Part shown: positions 50,860 through 60,194 of the stretch, in pieces
Layout of the letters: every line of letters begins with the position of its first letter
Position numbering within the stretch: the stretch's first letter is position 1
Source: Paramagnetospirillum kuznetsovii
Lineage (GTDB): Bacteria; Pseudomonadota; Alphaproteobacteria; Rhodospirillales; Magnetospirillaceae
Length of the DNA stretch: 64,000 nucleotides
Assembly: GCF_003284725.1 (NCBI RefSeq)
Contig: NZ_PGTO01000001.1
Location: forward strand, 310,001-374,000
Direction: 5' to 3'
Translations under genes and position numbers: made by a program
The notes under the pieces: model-generated
What the model was told of the DNA's origin: nothing
The model's input: the letters and a program-made list of their open reading frames with translations, nothing else
Databases searched by the model: none

Positions 50860-51678
50860 ATGCAACCCGCTCCCCTGACCGGCGAGGGTTCGGACGGCCT
50901 GGAAGTCAGGCTGGCGGAGTCCGCCCAAGAAGTCGCGGCAGCCCAGGCGCTGCGCTATCGGGTATTCTATGACGAAATGGGGGCCAAGCCGTGCGAGGCC
51001 ATGCGGGCGCGGACCTCCGATTTCGATGAATTCGACGAAATCAGCGACCATCTGCTGGTGATCGACCGCGCCAAGGGCAAGGGTGCCGCCGGGGTTGTCG
51101 GCACCTATCGCCTGATCCGCCGTTCGGTGGGGGAAGCCTTCGGGCGGTTCTATACGGCTGGCGAATACGACATTTCCAATATTCTCGCCAATGGCGGCAA
51201 TTTCATGGAACTGGGTCGGTCCTGCGTCGATGCCGATCACCGCACCGGCGCCACCATGAAGAAGCTGTGGGACGGTATCGCCGTCTATGTCTTCGATCAC
51301 GGCATCGAACTGATGTTCGGCTGCGCCAGCCTGCCGGGAATCGATCCGGCACAACTTTCGCCCCATCTCAGCTATCTTCACCACAATCATTTGGCGCCAA
51401 TGGAATTGCGGCCCCGGGCCTTGCCCGAGCTTTATGTCACCATGGACCGGGCGCCCAAGGACAGCCAGAACCCCAGACGGGCCTTGGCGGAATTGCCGCC
51501 GCTGATCAAGGGTTATCTCCGCCTCGGCGGTTTCGTCGGCGACGGCGCGGTCATCGACCACCAGTTCAATACCACCGATATCTGCGTCATGGTCAAGACC
51601 GACCTGATCACCGCCAAGTATCGCGCCCATTACGACCGCGCGGCGCGCGACCCTTCCGCCGAGGACCAGTCCGCCTGA
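50860..51678 (+). CDS. olsB: Ornithine N-acyltransferase (OlsB-type GNAT)
   Basis: 272 residues. ALRYRVFYDEMGAKP, ELGRSCVDADHRTG and LFGCASLPG identify the OlsB/hemolysin-like acyltransferase family, which adds 3-hydroxyacyl from ACP to ornithine. AAGGGAACC precedes the ATG at 50860. Its stop overlaps the olsA start (TGATG). Confidence 0.88.
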   Translation: MQPAPLTGEGSDGLEVRLAESAQEVAAAQALRYRVFYDEMGAKPCEAMRARTSDFDEFDEISDHLLVIDRAKGKGAAGVVGTYRLIRRSVGEAFGRFYTAGEYDISNILANGGNFMELGRSCVDADHRTGATMKKLWDGIAVYVFDHGIELMFGCASLPGIDPAQLSPHLSYLHHNHLAPMELRPRALPELYVTMDRAPKDSQNPRRALAELPPLIKGYLRLGGFVGDGAVIDHQFNTTDICVMVKTDLITAKYRAHYDRAARDPSAEDQSA

Positions 51679-52463
51679 TGATCATGATTTCCCCCGCTCT
51701 CGGCATGGCGCGTTTTGCCGGATTCGTTGTCTGGACCTTGCTGGCGCTGCTGCCATTCTTGGCGCTGCGGGTGATCCGCGACGATCTGTCCTCGGCCTAT
51801 ACCCGAGGATACTGGGCGGTGGTGATGCGCCTCATCGGCTATTCGGTGCGGGTGCGTGGCGTCCCCCTGGAAGGCCAGGGACCGGTGTTGTTCCTGCCCA
51901 ATCACGCCAGTTATCTGGATATCATCGTGCTGGGAAGCCTGCTGCGGGCCTTTTTCGTGGCCAAGGGCGAGGTGGCTGGCTGGCCGGGTTTCGGATTTCT
52001 GGCGCGCATCTCGCGGACGGTGTTCATCGACCGCCGTCCCGGCGCCTCGGCGCGCGAGCGCAATCATGTGCGCGAGCGGCTCGATGCCGGGGATTCGCTG
52101 GTGCTGTTCGCCGAGGGCACCAGCAACGACGGCAATCGCGTCCTGCCGTTCAAGAGCGCCTTGCTGGCGGTGGCCGAAGGCGAGGTTGGCGGTCGGCCGC
52201 TGCCGGTGCAGCCGGTCACCATCGCCTATAGCAAGCTGGACGGCTTTCCCATGGGCCGGGCGCTCAGGCCGTTCTTCGCGTGGTATGGCGACATGACCCT
52301 GGCCGGGCATCTGATCGCCGCCCTGGGGATCGGACGCGTCACCGTCGAGGTGGAATTCCATCCGCCGGTGACCCTGGCCGAATGCGGCTCGCGCAAGGAG
52401 CTGGCCATTCACTGCAACCGCGCGTCGGCCAACGGCCTGACCCGCATTCTGGCGGGGCGGTAG
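51678..52463 (+). CDS. olsA: Lyso-ornithine lipid O-acyltransferase / acylglycerophosphate acyltransferase
   Basis: 261 residues. A hydrophobic N-terminus is followed by the PlsC motifs NHASYLD (HxxxxD) and FAEGTSNDG. It acylates lyso-ornithine lipid made by the upstream gene to give phosphorus-free ornithine lipids at the inner membrane. These often replace phospholipids in phosphate starvation, and pst/pit genes lie 4-6 kb away. Confidence 0.88.
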   Translation: MIMISPALGMARFAGFVVWTLLALLPFLALRVIRDDLSSAYTRGYWAVVMRLIGYSVRVRGVPLEGQGPVLFLPNHASYLDIIVLGSLLRAFFVAKGEVAGWPGFGFLARISRTVFIDRRPGASARERNHVRERLDAGDSLVLFAEGTSNDGNRVLPFKSALLAVAEGEVGGRPLPVQPVTIAYSKLDGFPMGRALRPFFAWYGDMTLAGHLIAALGIGRVTVEVEFHPPVTLAECGSRKELAIHCNRASANGLTRILAGR

Positions 52464-52467
52464 AATC

Positions 52468-52581
52468 TTTCATGTCCCTCAGGCGCCGGGCGCCGCCTCC
52501 AGCGGCTTGGCTTTCGCGCCACGAGGCGCGCCGGCCGTCGGCCGCCACTCCTCGCTTCGCTCGTCGGCTTCGTCGCTCGGG
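52468..52581. repeat. Dispersed GC-rich repeat, inverted copy D (between olsA and glnD)
   Basis: In reverse orientation it reads GGCGCGAAAGCCAAGCCGCT, GGAGGCGGCGCCCGGCGCCT and GAGGGACATGAAAG, matching copy B2 closely including the GGACATGAA end. A further 60 bases (GACGAGCGAAGCGAGGAGTG and similar) extend it to the left. It fills the olsA-glnD convergent gap. Confidence 0.8.
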
Positions 52582-52583
52582 TT

Positions 52584-55352
52584 CTATTCCGCCGCCTTGA
52601 CCGCCGCCGCGACCGGCGGCTCCAGCGCCTTCAGCAAGATGGCGCGAATCTGTTCCAGCTTGCGGTCATGCTCGACCTTATGGCCGAACACATCCTTCAC
52701 ATAGAACACGTCGACCACCCGCTCGCCATAGGTGGAGATATGGGCCGAGGAGATCTGTAGGCCCAGATTGGTCATGGCGTTGGTCAGATCATAGAGCAGG
52801 CCGGGGCGGTCGCGGCCATTGACCTCGATGACGGTGTGCGAGCGCGACGGCGTGTTGTCCACCAGGGCGCGCGGCGGCACCTTGAACACATGGGCGCGAC
52901 TGGGCAGCTTGCCCTTGCGGGCCGCCAGTTCACGGTCGAGGCGCATGCGGCCCGACAACACCTGCTCGATGCAGGCCGACAGCTTGGCCAGCTTGGCCGG
53001 GCTGTCGAAGGCGCCGCCTTCGGAATCCTGGATGCAGAAGGTGTCCAGCGCCATGCCGTTGGCCAGGGTGATGATCTTGGCATCGACGATATTGGCCCCC
53101 GAAACGGCCATGGCCCCGGCGATCTGCGAGAACAACCCCGGATGGTCGCCGGTATAGACGGTGATCTCGGTGACGGCGCGGTGGGTATCGACCCTGGGTT
53201 CCACCGTCAGGGGGGCGCGCACCGCCTCGGCCTCGCGCACCAGGCGGGCATGGCGCATCTGGATGGCGGTATCGTAGGTGGTCCAATAGCTGGGATAGCC
53301 GCGGGCCAGATGGGCCTCGATCTCCTCGGCGGGCCAGCCGTGCTTGGCCAGTTCGGCGCGCAGCTTGGCCTGGGACGCCTTGACGCGGGTGGAATGGGCC
53401 ACGCTGGACAGGCCGCCGGTCATGACGTCGAGCGCCCGCTGGTACAATTCGCGCAGCAATCCCGCCTTCCAGGCGTTCCACACCGTCGGCCCCACCGCCC
53501 GGATATCGGCCACCGTCAGGCACAGCATCAGCTTGAGGCGTTCCGGCGATTGGACCAGGGCGACGAAGTCCTGGATGGTCTTGGGATCGTCGATATCGCG
53601 CTTGAAGGCGATGCGGCTCATGGACAAATGCTCGCGCACCAGCCAGGCGCTGGACTCGGTTTCCTCGTCGGTCAGGCCCAGGCGGGGGCCCAGCTTCATG
53701 GCCACGTCGGCGCCCAGGGTGGAATGGTCGCCGCCGCGTCCCTTGGCGATGTCGTGCAGGAAGGTGGCGACGTAAAGCGCCCGGCGCGAGGCGACCTGAT
53801 GGATGATATCGCTGGAGGTGGGGGCCTCCTCGGTCAGCTTGCCCGCTTCCAGCGAATGCAGCACGCCCAGGGCCTGGACGGTGTGCTCGTCCACGGTGAA
53901 GACGTGATACATGTCGTACTGCATCTGCGCCACCACCCGCCCGAAATCGGGAATGAAGCGGCCCAGCACGCCCGCCTCGTTCATGTGGCGCAGCGCCACT
54001 TCCGGGTTCTTGCGCGACGTCAGCATCTCCATGAACAGGCGGTTGGCCTCGGGATTGTTGCGCAGGCCCGCGTCGATGCGCTTCAGCGAGCGATGCACCC
54101 GGTCCAGCGCCTTGGGGTGGATGTCCACCTCGTGGTGCAGCGCCGTGTGGAACAGCCGGATCATGGCGACCGGATCGGTCTCGAACTGGTCCTCGGTGGT
54201 GACGTCCAGACGGCCGCCGTCCAGGATGAAGCCCGCCACCGAGGTGGGGCGCGAGAACAGTCGGCTCAGATTCAGTCGGCGCGGCTTGCGCTTGTGCTGT
54301 TCCTCGGCCAGGGCACAGAACAGGCGGGTCAGATCGCCCACATCCTTGGCGATCAGGAAGTAATGCTTCATGAAGCGCTCGACGCCGCGCGCGCAGGGAC
54401 GGTCGGCATAGCGCATGCGCACCGCCATCTCGGGCTGCACGTCGAAGGTCAGGCGGTCCTCGGGCCGGTCGGTCAGGTAGTGGAGGTGACAGCGAACCGT
54501 CCACAGGAAGTTCTGCGCCTTGACGAAGCGCCGCGCCGCCTGGCGCGAGATGATCCCGGCAGCGGCCAATTCGCCGATATCGGTAATGCGATACATATAC
54601 TTGGCGATCCAGTACAGGGTGTGCAGATCGCGCAATCCACCCTTGCCTTCCTTGACATTGGGCTCCAGCACATAGCGGGAATCACCCATCTGGGAATGGC
54701 GCGAATCGCGCTCGGCCAGCTTGGATTCGACGAATTCCACCGCCGTGGTCGCCATGATCTCGTTGCGGTAGCGGTTGCGCAGATCGGCGAACAGCCCCTG
54801 ATCGCCCCACAGCCAGCGCGCCTCCAACAAGGCGGTGCGGATGGTCAGATCGCCCTTGGCGTTGCGGATGCACTCCTCGGCCGAGCGAGTGGAATGCCCG
54901 ACCTTGAGCCCCATATCCCACAGCATGTAGAGGATGTATTCCACCACCTGTTCGTGATACGGCACCCGCTTGTAGGGCAGCAGGAACAACAGGTCGATGT
55001 CGGAATGGGGTGACAACTCGCCGCGGCCATAGCCGCCCACCGCCACCAGACTCAAGGCCTCGCCCGAGGTACGCACACCTTGCTGGAACTCGTGATCGGC
55101 GGCGAAATCGTGGACGAGGCGCACCAACTGGTCGATCAGGAAACAATTTTCCCGCACCGCCTGGGCGCCATCGCCCTTTTCCTCGAAGCGGCGGCGGACC
55201 TCGGCGCGGCCCAGGGTCAGCAATTGCTTGAACAATTCCAGCACTTTGGACCGGCGCTTGTTCTTGGGCAGATCCTCCGCCGCCAGCTCGGCCAGCCGCG
55301 CGATGACCGCCCGGCGGTCGATGATGGCGCGTTGATTGGTGATTTTTGTCAT
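52584..55352 (-). CDS. glnD: Bifunctional PII uridylyltransferase/uridylyl-removing enzyme
   Basis: 922 residues. The nucleotidyltransferase site VAVGGYGRGELSPHSDIDLL (about 104-123) has the G-S/G and DxD pattern. Central HD domain HDIAKGRGGDHS carries the uridylyl-removing site. Two ACT domains at the C-terminus (ITVYTGDHPGLFSQI and IEVNGRDRPGLLYDL) bind glutamine. It controls PII and hence nitrogen metabolism. The ATG is taken at 55352. Confidence 0.96.
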   Translation of the reverse strand: MTKITNQRAIIDRRAVIARLAELAAEDLPKNKRRSKVLELFKQLLTLGRAEVRRRFEEKGDGAQAVRENCFLIDQLVRLVHDFAADHEFQQGVRTSGEALSLVAVGGYGRGELSPHSDIDLLFLLPYKRVPYHEQVVEYILYMLWDMGLKVGHSTRSAEECIRNAKGDLTIRTALLEARWLWGDQGLFADLRNRYRNEIMATTAVEFVESKLAERDSRHSQMGDSRYVLEPNVKEGKGGLRDLHTLYWIAKYMYRITDIGELAAAGIISRQAARRFVKAQNFLWTVRCHLHYLTDRPEDRLTFDVQPEMAVRMRYADRPCARGVERFMKHYFLIAKDVGDLTRLFCALAEEQHKRKPRRLNLSRLFSRPTSVAGFILDGGRLDVTTEDQFETDPVAMIRLFHTALHHEVDIHPKALDRVHRSLKRIDAGLRNNPEANRLFMEMLTSRKNPEVALRHMNEAGVLGRFIPDFGRVVAQMQYDMYHVFTVDEHTVQALGVLHSLEAGKLTEEAPTSSDIIHQVASRRALYVATFLHDIAKGRGGDHSTLGADVAMKLGPRLGLTDEETESSAWLVREHLSMSRIAFKRDIDDPKTIQDFVALVQSPERLKLMLCLTVADIRAVGPTVWNAWKAGLLRELYQRALDVMTGGLSSVAHSTRVKASQAKLRAELAKHGWPAEEIEAHLARGYPSYWTTYDTAIQMRHARLVREAEAVRAPLTVEPRVDTHRAVTEITVYTGDHPGLFSQIAGAMAVSGANIVDAKIITLANGMALDTFCIQDSEGGAFDSPAKLAKLSACIEQVLSGRMRLDRELAARKGKLPSRAHVFKVPPRALVDNTPSRSHTVIEVNGRDRPGLLYDLTNAMTNLGLQISSAHISTYGERVVDVFYVKDVFGHKVEHDRKLEQIRAILLKALEPPVAAAVKAAE

Positions 55353-55473
55353 GGCGGCGGGCACGCGATCAAAAGCGACGGGAGAAGGAGAGTATGGCGG
55401 CGGCGGCGGCGCATCGCCAGACCAATTCGATAAAGCTTTGGGCAGATCGGCGAGTTGCCCGATCCTTGCGCAT

Positions 55474-56079
55474 TCAGAACTCCACCCCCTTCTGGGCCTT
55501 GATGCCGTCGCGGAAGGGGTGTTTCAGCATGGTCATCTCGGTGACCAGATCGGCGGCCTCCACGATGGCGGGCAGGGCGTTGCGGCCGGTCAGCACCACA
55601 TGCTGGCCCTCGGGGCGGGCGCGGACGGCGGCCAGGACGGTCTCCACCGGCAGGTAGTCGTAGCGCAGCGCCACGTTGATCTCGTCCAGGATCACCATGG
55701 CATAGGCGGGATCGGCCAGCAGGGACGAGGCTAGCTCCCAGGCCTTGGCGGCGGCCTCCATGTCGCGGGCGCGGTCCTGGGTCTCCCAGGTGAAGCCCTC
55801 GCCCATGGCGCGAAAGGTGACCAGATCGCCGAAGCCTTCCATGACCCGCCGTTCGGCGGTATCCCAGGCGCCCTTGATGAACTGGATGATTCCCACCTTC
55901 ATGCCGTGGCCGACGCAGCGAATGGCCATGCCGAAGGCGGCGGTGGACTTTCCCTTGCCGGCGCCGGTATGGACCAGCATCAGCCCCTTGGCTCCGGTTT
56001 TCCTGGCCATCAGCTTATCGCGCGACGCCTTTTTCTTGGCCATTTTCTCCCGGTGGCGCAGGTCGGTCTCTTCGGTCAT
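55474..56079 (-). CDS. cobO: Cob(I)yrinic acid a,c-diamide adenosyltransferase
   Basis: 201 residues, P-loop [14 protein letters not shown] (about 38-51) and [13 protein letters not shown]. It adenosylates the corrinoid to make adenosylcobalamin, the cofactor of the methylmalonyl-CoA mutase encoded at 16961-19111. The ATG at 56079 is chosen; an upstream one adds an atypical extension. Confidence 0.93.
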   Translation of the reverse strand: MTEETDLRHREKMAKKKASRDKLMARKTGAKGLMLVHTGAGKGKSTAAFGMAIRCVGHGMKVGIIQFIKGAWDTAERRVMEGFGDLVTFRAMGEGFTWETQDRARDMEAAAKAWELASSLLADPAYAMVILDEINVALRYDYLPVETVLAAVRARPEGQHVVLTGRNALPAIVEAADLVTEMTMLKHPFRDGIKAQKGVEF

Positions 56080-56182
56080 GCTGTCTCTCTTCGCGGGCTT
56101 AGGGTGCTTGAGGGTAATATGGGAGGTGGCGAGGGAATTCGCCACGACACAAAAGCTTCATCCTTTTTAAATTGCGTATGCC

Positions 56183-56208
56183 CCGAGCCCGGATATAACC
56201 GGGCTCGG
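56183..56208. promoter_or_regulatory. Perfect 10-bp hairpin ahead of pstB
   Basis: CCGAGCCCGG, ATATAA, CCGGGCTCGG, 18 bases before the pstB start. It may sequester the ribosome site or serve as an operator or terminator remnant. Confidence 0.6.
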
Positions 56209-56226
56209 ACTCCCAGGGAATTCATC

Positions 56227-56991
56227 ATGCCAGACGCCAAGATGACCGCTCGTAGCCTCAGTGTCCGTTACGGCGACAAAGTGGGCTTGAACGAGGTCGA
56301 CCTCGACCTGCTGGCGGGGCAGGTAACCGCCTTGATCGGGCCATCCGGCTGCGGCAAGTCCACTTTCCTGCGCTGCCTTAACCGCATGAACGACACCATC
56401 GATGGCGCCAAGGTCAGTGGTCAGGTGGCCCTGGATGGTCAGGAGATCTATGGGGCGAGCGGCATCGATCCGGTCTTGCTGCGGGCCCGGGTCGGCATGG
56501 TGTTTCAGCGGCCCAATCCCTTCCCCAAATCCATTTACGACAATATCGCCTTCGGGCCGCGCCTGCATGGGCTGGTGGCCGAGGGCGCGGCCATGGACGA
56601 GGTTGTCACCAAGAGCCTGGAACGCGCGGGCTTATGGAAAGAGGTCAAGGATCGCCTGGGCGAGCGCGGCACCGGCCTGTCGGGCGGCCAGCAGCAGCGC
56701 CTGTGCATCGCCAGGGCCATCGCGGTCGAGCCGGAAGTGATCTTGATGGACGAGCCGTGTTCGGCGCTGGACCCCATCGCCACCGCCCGGATCGAGGAAC
56801 TGATCGACGAGCTGAGTCACAGCTTCACCATCGTCATCGTCACCCACTCCATGCAGCAGGCGGCGCGGGTCTCCAACTTCACCGCCTTCTTTCATCTTGG
56901 CCGCGTGGTCGAGGTGGGCGCCACCGAGCAGATCTTCACCGCGCCCAGTCATGAACTGACCCAGGGCTACATCACCGGCCGATTCGGCTAA
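56227..56991 (+). CDS. pstB: Phosphate ABC transporter ATPase PstB
   Basis: 254 residues. Walker [10 protein letters not shown] (about 39-47), signature LSGGQQQR, Walker [13 protein letters not shown] and switch His in VTHSM are all intact. It powers the PstSCA phosphate transporter, whose genes are not adjacent. phoU follows 19 bases on, and the pair also links to phosphate signalling. The start is ATG 56227 with CAGGGA upstream. Confidence 0.95.
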   Translation: MPDAKMTARSLSVRYGDKVGLNEVDLDLLAGQVTALIGPSGCGKSTFLRCLNRMNDTIDGAKVSGQVALDGQEIYGASGIDPVLLRARVGMVFQRPNPFPKSIYDNIAFGPRLHGLVAEGAAMDEVVTKSLERAGLWKEVKDRLGERGTGLSGGQQQRLCIARAIAVEPEVILMDEPCSALDPIATARIEELIDELSHSFTIVIVTHSMQQAARVSNFTAFFHLGRVVEVGATEQIFTAPSHELTQGYITGRFG

Positions 56992-57010
56992 AGAGCGAGG
57001 AGCTGCCGTC

Positions 57011-57730
57011 ATGCCGCATATCGTCAAGTCATTCGACGTCGAACTGGGAAAGCTGGAAGAGGGTCTGGCCCGCATGGGCGGCATGGCCGAGTCCCAATTG
57101 ACCGGGGCCATCCAGGCCCTGGAGGGCCGCGACAGCGAACTGGCCGGTCGGATCATGGCCGATGACGACAAGGTGGACGGTTACGAAACCTTCATCAACG
57201 AGCAGGCCATCAAGCTGCTGGCGCTCCGGGCGCCGGTGGCCGATGATCTCCGCATGGTGCTGGCGGCGCTGAAGGTGGCGGGCGAGATCGAACGCATCGC
57301 CGATCTGGCCGCCAATGCCGCCAAGCGCTCCCTGGTCCTCAATCAGTTGCCATTGGTGGCGCCCATGCGCTCGCTGATCCGTCTGGGGCGGCTGGCGCAG
57401 ATCATGGTCAAGGATGTGCTCGACGCCCATCTCGGGCACGATGCCGAACGCGCCTTGGCGCTGCGTGACCGCGATCAGGAATTGGACGACGTCTATTCCG
57501 CCCTGTTCCGCGAGATTCTCACCTATATGATGGAGGATCCGCGCACCATCACGTCGTGCACCCATCTGATGTTCATCGCCAAGAATCTTGAGCGCATCGG
57601 CGACCACGCCACCAATATCGCCGAGCTGACCCATTACCGGGTGACCGGAAAGACCGTGCTGGAAGCGCGCACCAAGCGGGATGTGTCATCCTTCATCGGT
57701 GTCGGGGGCGATTTACCAGATCCAGGTTGA
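57011..57730 (+). CDS. phoU: Phosphate signalling protein PhoU
   Basis: 239 residues of two repeated three-helix bundles with the acidic metal-cluster motifs (ADDDKVDGYE, EIERIADLAANAAKR, NLERIGDHATNIAE). PhoU links PstB to the PhoR kinase and dampens phosphate uptake. Its last 18 bases overlap the convergent pit gene end. Confidence 0.95.
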   Translation: MPHIVKSFDVELGKLEEGLARMGGMAESQLTGAIQALEGRDSELAGRIMADDDKVDGYETFINEQAIKLLALRAPVADDLRMVLAALKVAGEIERIADLAANAAKRSLVLNQLPLVAPMRSLIRLGRLAQIMVKDVLDAHLGHDAERALALRDRDQELDDVYSALFREILTYMMEDPRTITSCTHLMFIAKNLERIGDHATNIAELTHYRVTGKTVLEARTKRDVSSFIGVGGDLPDPG

Positions 57731-58717
57731 GATGCCGTAGAACAGCGCCCCGATGGAGCCTGCCGCCGGGATGGTGATGACCCAGGCGATGACGATGTTG
57801 GCGGCGATATGCCAACGCACTCCGGACACCTTGCGCACCATCCCGACGCCGATGATGGAGCCGGTGATGGTATGGGTGGTCGAGACCGGTATGCCGAGAT
57901 AAGTGGCGCCGAACAGGGTGACGGCGCCCGAGGCATTGGCGCAGAATCCGTGGATCTGCTTCATATCGGTGATCTTCGAGCCCATGGTCTTGACGATGCG
58001 CCAGCCGCCGAACAGGGTGCCCAGGCCCATGGCAAGCTGGCACAGCACCGCCACCCACAAGGGCACGTGAAAGTCGCCTTCCATCAGTCCCTGGCTGTAA
58101 AGCAGGGCGACGATGATGCCCATGGTCTTCTGGGCGTCATTGCCGCCATGGCCCAGGGAATAGGCGGCGGCGGAGAAGATCTGCAGGAAGCGGAAGCGGC
58201 GATCGACGGCGAAGGGCGAGGTGCGCCGACACATCCAGGTGACCACGAAGATCAGAATCACGGCCAGCACAAGGCCGATCAAGGGCGACAGCACGATGGC
58301 CGAGCCGGTCTTGATGAAGCCGACGGGAACCAGCGCGGAAAAGCCCGCCTTGGCGATGCCGGCGCCCGCGATGCCGCCGATCAGCGCATGCGAGCTGGAC
58401 GACGGAATCCCCAAGGCCCAGGTGATGACGTTCCAGGCGATGGCGCCCATCAGGGCGCCGAAGATCACATGGGTATCCACCAGACCGGGCTCGACGATGC
58501 CGGTGCCGATGGTCTTGGCGACGCCGGTGGTGAAGAACACCAGGGCGATAGTGTTGAAGAACGCCGCCCAGGCCACCGCGTATTTGGGTGACAGCACACG
58601 GGTGGACACCACCGTGGCGATGGAATTGGCGGCATCGTGCAGGCCGTTCATGAAATCGAACACCAGCGCGACGACCACCAGGAAGATGATGATCGGCAGG
58701 GCGACGGAACCGTCCAT
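57713..58717 (-). CDS. pit: Low-affinity phosphate transporter Pit
   Basis: 334 residues with about ten membrane helices. The duplicated PHO-4 motifs are FDFMNGLHDAANSIATVVSTR near the N-terminus and SAAAYSLGHGGNDAQKTMG in the middle. It moves phosphate with protons, often as a metal-phosphate complex. The DUF47 gene lies upstream 11 bases away in the same operon. Confidence 0.93.
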   Translation of the reverse strand: MDGSVALPIIIFLVVVALVFDFMNGLHDAANSIATVVSTRVLSPKYAVAWAAFFNTIALVFFTTGVAKTIGTGIVEPGLVDTHVIFGALMGAIAWNVITWALGIPSSSSHALIGGIAGAGIAKAGFSALVPVGFIKTGSAIVLSPLIGLVLAVILIFVVTWMCRRTSPFAVDRRFRFLQIFSAAAYSLGHGGNDAQKTMGIIVALLYSQGLMEGDFHVPLWVAVLCQLAMGLGTLFGGWRIVKTMGSKITDMKQIHGFCANASGAVTLFGATYLGIPVSTTHTITGSIIGVGMVRKVSGVRWHIAANIVIAWVITIPAAGSIGALFYGISTWIW

Positions 58718-58728
58718 GGCCAGTGCCC

Positions 58729-59370
58729 CTAGACCTGTTCGATGACGATGGTCTCGATGACGTTGGCCACGTCGTCGAAGCGGTCCGAGACCTTCTCCAG
58801 CCGCTGATAGATCTCCTTGCGGGTGATCAGGGTGACGGGGTCTTTTTCACTGGCGAACAAGGTGCGCAGGCCTTCGTGCTGGCGCTTGTCGGCGGCGCTC
58901 TCCTGGCGGCCGATGGCGTCGCACAGCTCGTTGATGGCACCGGCATTGCGGCTGACTTCGCGCAGCAGCGGAATGGATTTGGTCAGCAGATGGGCGCATT
59001 CAACGATGCCGGTGGCCAGCGCCCGCATGTCGGGGGTGAAGGTCCGCACTCCGTACAGGTCGATGCGCTGGGCCGCTTCCTCGATGCTGTCCACCGTGTC
59101 GTCCATGGTGGTGATCAGGCGATGGATCTGGTCGCGATCGAATGGGGTGATGAAGCTGCGGTGCAGGGCTTGCAGGGTCTGGCGGGTGATCATGTCGGCC
59201 TCGCCCTCGAAGGCGCAGATGGCCTTGAAGTGCCGATCCATATCGGCGCCGTCGGCCATCAACAGCTCCAGTTCCTTGGCCGCCGCGTGAATCTTCACCG
59301 AGTGCTCGATGAAAAGTTCGACGAATTTCTCTTCCTTGGGCATCAAGGAACGGAAAAGGCGGAAAAACAT
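58729..59370 (-). CDS. DUF47-family Pit accessory protein
   Basis: 213 residues, all-helical and related to PhoU (ICAFEGEADMITRQTLQ, LITTMDDTVDSIEEAAQRIDLY, RLEKVSDRFDDVANVIETIV). DUF47 genes commonly pair with pit and modulate its activity. Start ATG 59370. Confidence 0.9.
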   Translation of the reverse strand: MFFRLFRSLMPKEEKFVELFIEHSVKIHAAAKELELLMADGADMDRHFKAICAFEGEADMITRQTLQALHRSFITPFDRDQIHRLITTMDDTVDSIEEAAQRIDLYGVRTFTPDMRALATGIVECAHLLTKSIPLLREVSRNAGAINELCDAIGRQESAADKRQHEGLRTLFASEKDPVTLITRKEIYQRLEKVSDRFDDVANVIETIVIEQV

Positions 59371-59433
59371 GAAGATGGCCCCCGGCAGTTTCGCTGCTGC
59401 CGTCCTGATACCATGGATGACAGTTTTGTTACA

Positions 59434-59476
59434 TGGGGAGTTTTATTGGGGGGGAGTTTTATTGGGGTGAGTTTTA
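59434..59476. repeat. Short tandem GGGGAGTTTTATTGGGG repeat
   Basis: GGGGAGTTTTATTGGGG occurs twice in tandem and a third partial copy (TGAGTTTTAG) runs into the trmB stop. On the minus strand it is CCCCAATAAAACTCCCC between trmB and the DUF47 gene. Confidence 0.8.
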
Positions 59477-60187
59477 GCGCGGCCGCCTGCGGAACAGGAA
59501 AAAGGTAGGGTGCTTGCTGGCGAGGCATTTCTGCTCGTAACGGGTGGCGGGCCAATCGGCTGGCAACAGCGAGCGGTCGGTGGTGGCCAGTACCCTTTCG
59601 AAGGCGGGATGGGCGTGCAGGTGGCGTCCGGCCCAGTCCACATAGACGGGATCGTCGCTGGCGACCCGCAATTGGCCGCCGTCGGACAGCAGCCGGGCCA
59701 GTTGGTCAAGGATGTCGGGGCCGATGAAGCGCCGCTCGGCATGCTTGGTCTTGGGCCAGGGATCGGGAAACAGCACGAAGACGCGGCCCAGCGACGCCTC
59801 GTCCAGGACAGGCAGCAGCAGGCGGATGTCTTCGGGGAAGATGCGGATATTGTCCAGGCCGCGGCCCTGGATGTGGGCCAAAAGGCTGGCGACGCCGTTG
59901 CGGAACACCTCGGCGCCGATCAGGCCGTGATGGGGATGGCTTTCGGCCAGTTCGGCCAGATGCTCGCCGCCGCCAAAGCCCACTTCCAGCCAGACCTCGC
60001 CGACGGGTCCGGAAAACATCAGCCGGGGGTCGACATGGTCGTTGGGTTCGGGAATGGCGATGGCGAGGCGGGGCAGCAGCCCGTCGATCAGGCCGAGCGC
60101 GTTGCGGCGCAGGGTCTTTCCCCGCCGTCGACCGAAAAAGCGCGGCCGCAATGCGGCCGCGCTCTCCGTATGGTCGTTCTTGCTCAT
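59474..60187 (-). CDS. trmB: tRNA (guanine-N7-)-methyltransferase
   Basis: 237 residues. SAM site EVGFGGGEHLAELAE (about 75-89) and the substrate motif FVLFPDPWPKTKHAERRFI are diagnostic. It methylates G46 of tRNAs. A basic N-terminal extension (RPRFFGRRRGKTLRRN) is usual in the group. It is directly downstream of metK, so supply and use of SAM are linked. Confidence 0.94.
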   Translation of the reverse strand: MSKNDHTESAAALRPRFFGRRRGKTLRRNALGLIDGLLPRLAIAIPEPNDHVDPRLMFSGPVGEVWLEVGFGGGEHLAELAESHPHHGLIGAEVFRNGVASLLAHIQGRGLDNIRIFPEDIRLLLPVLDEASLGRVFVLFPDPWPKTKHAERRFIGPDILDQLARLLSDGGQLRVASDDPVYVDWAGRHLHAHPAFERVLATTDRSLLPADWPATRYEQKCLASKHPTFFLFRRRPR

Positions 60188-60194
60188 GATGACC

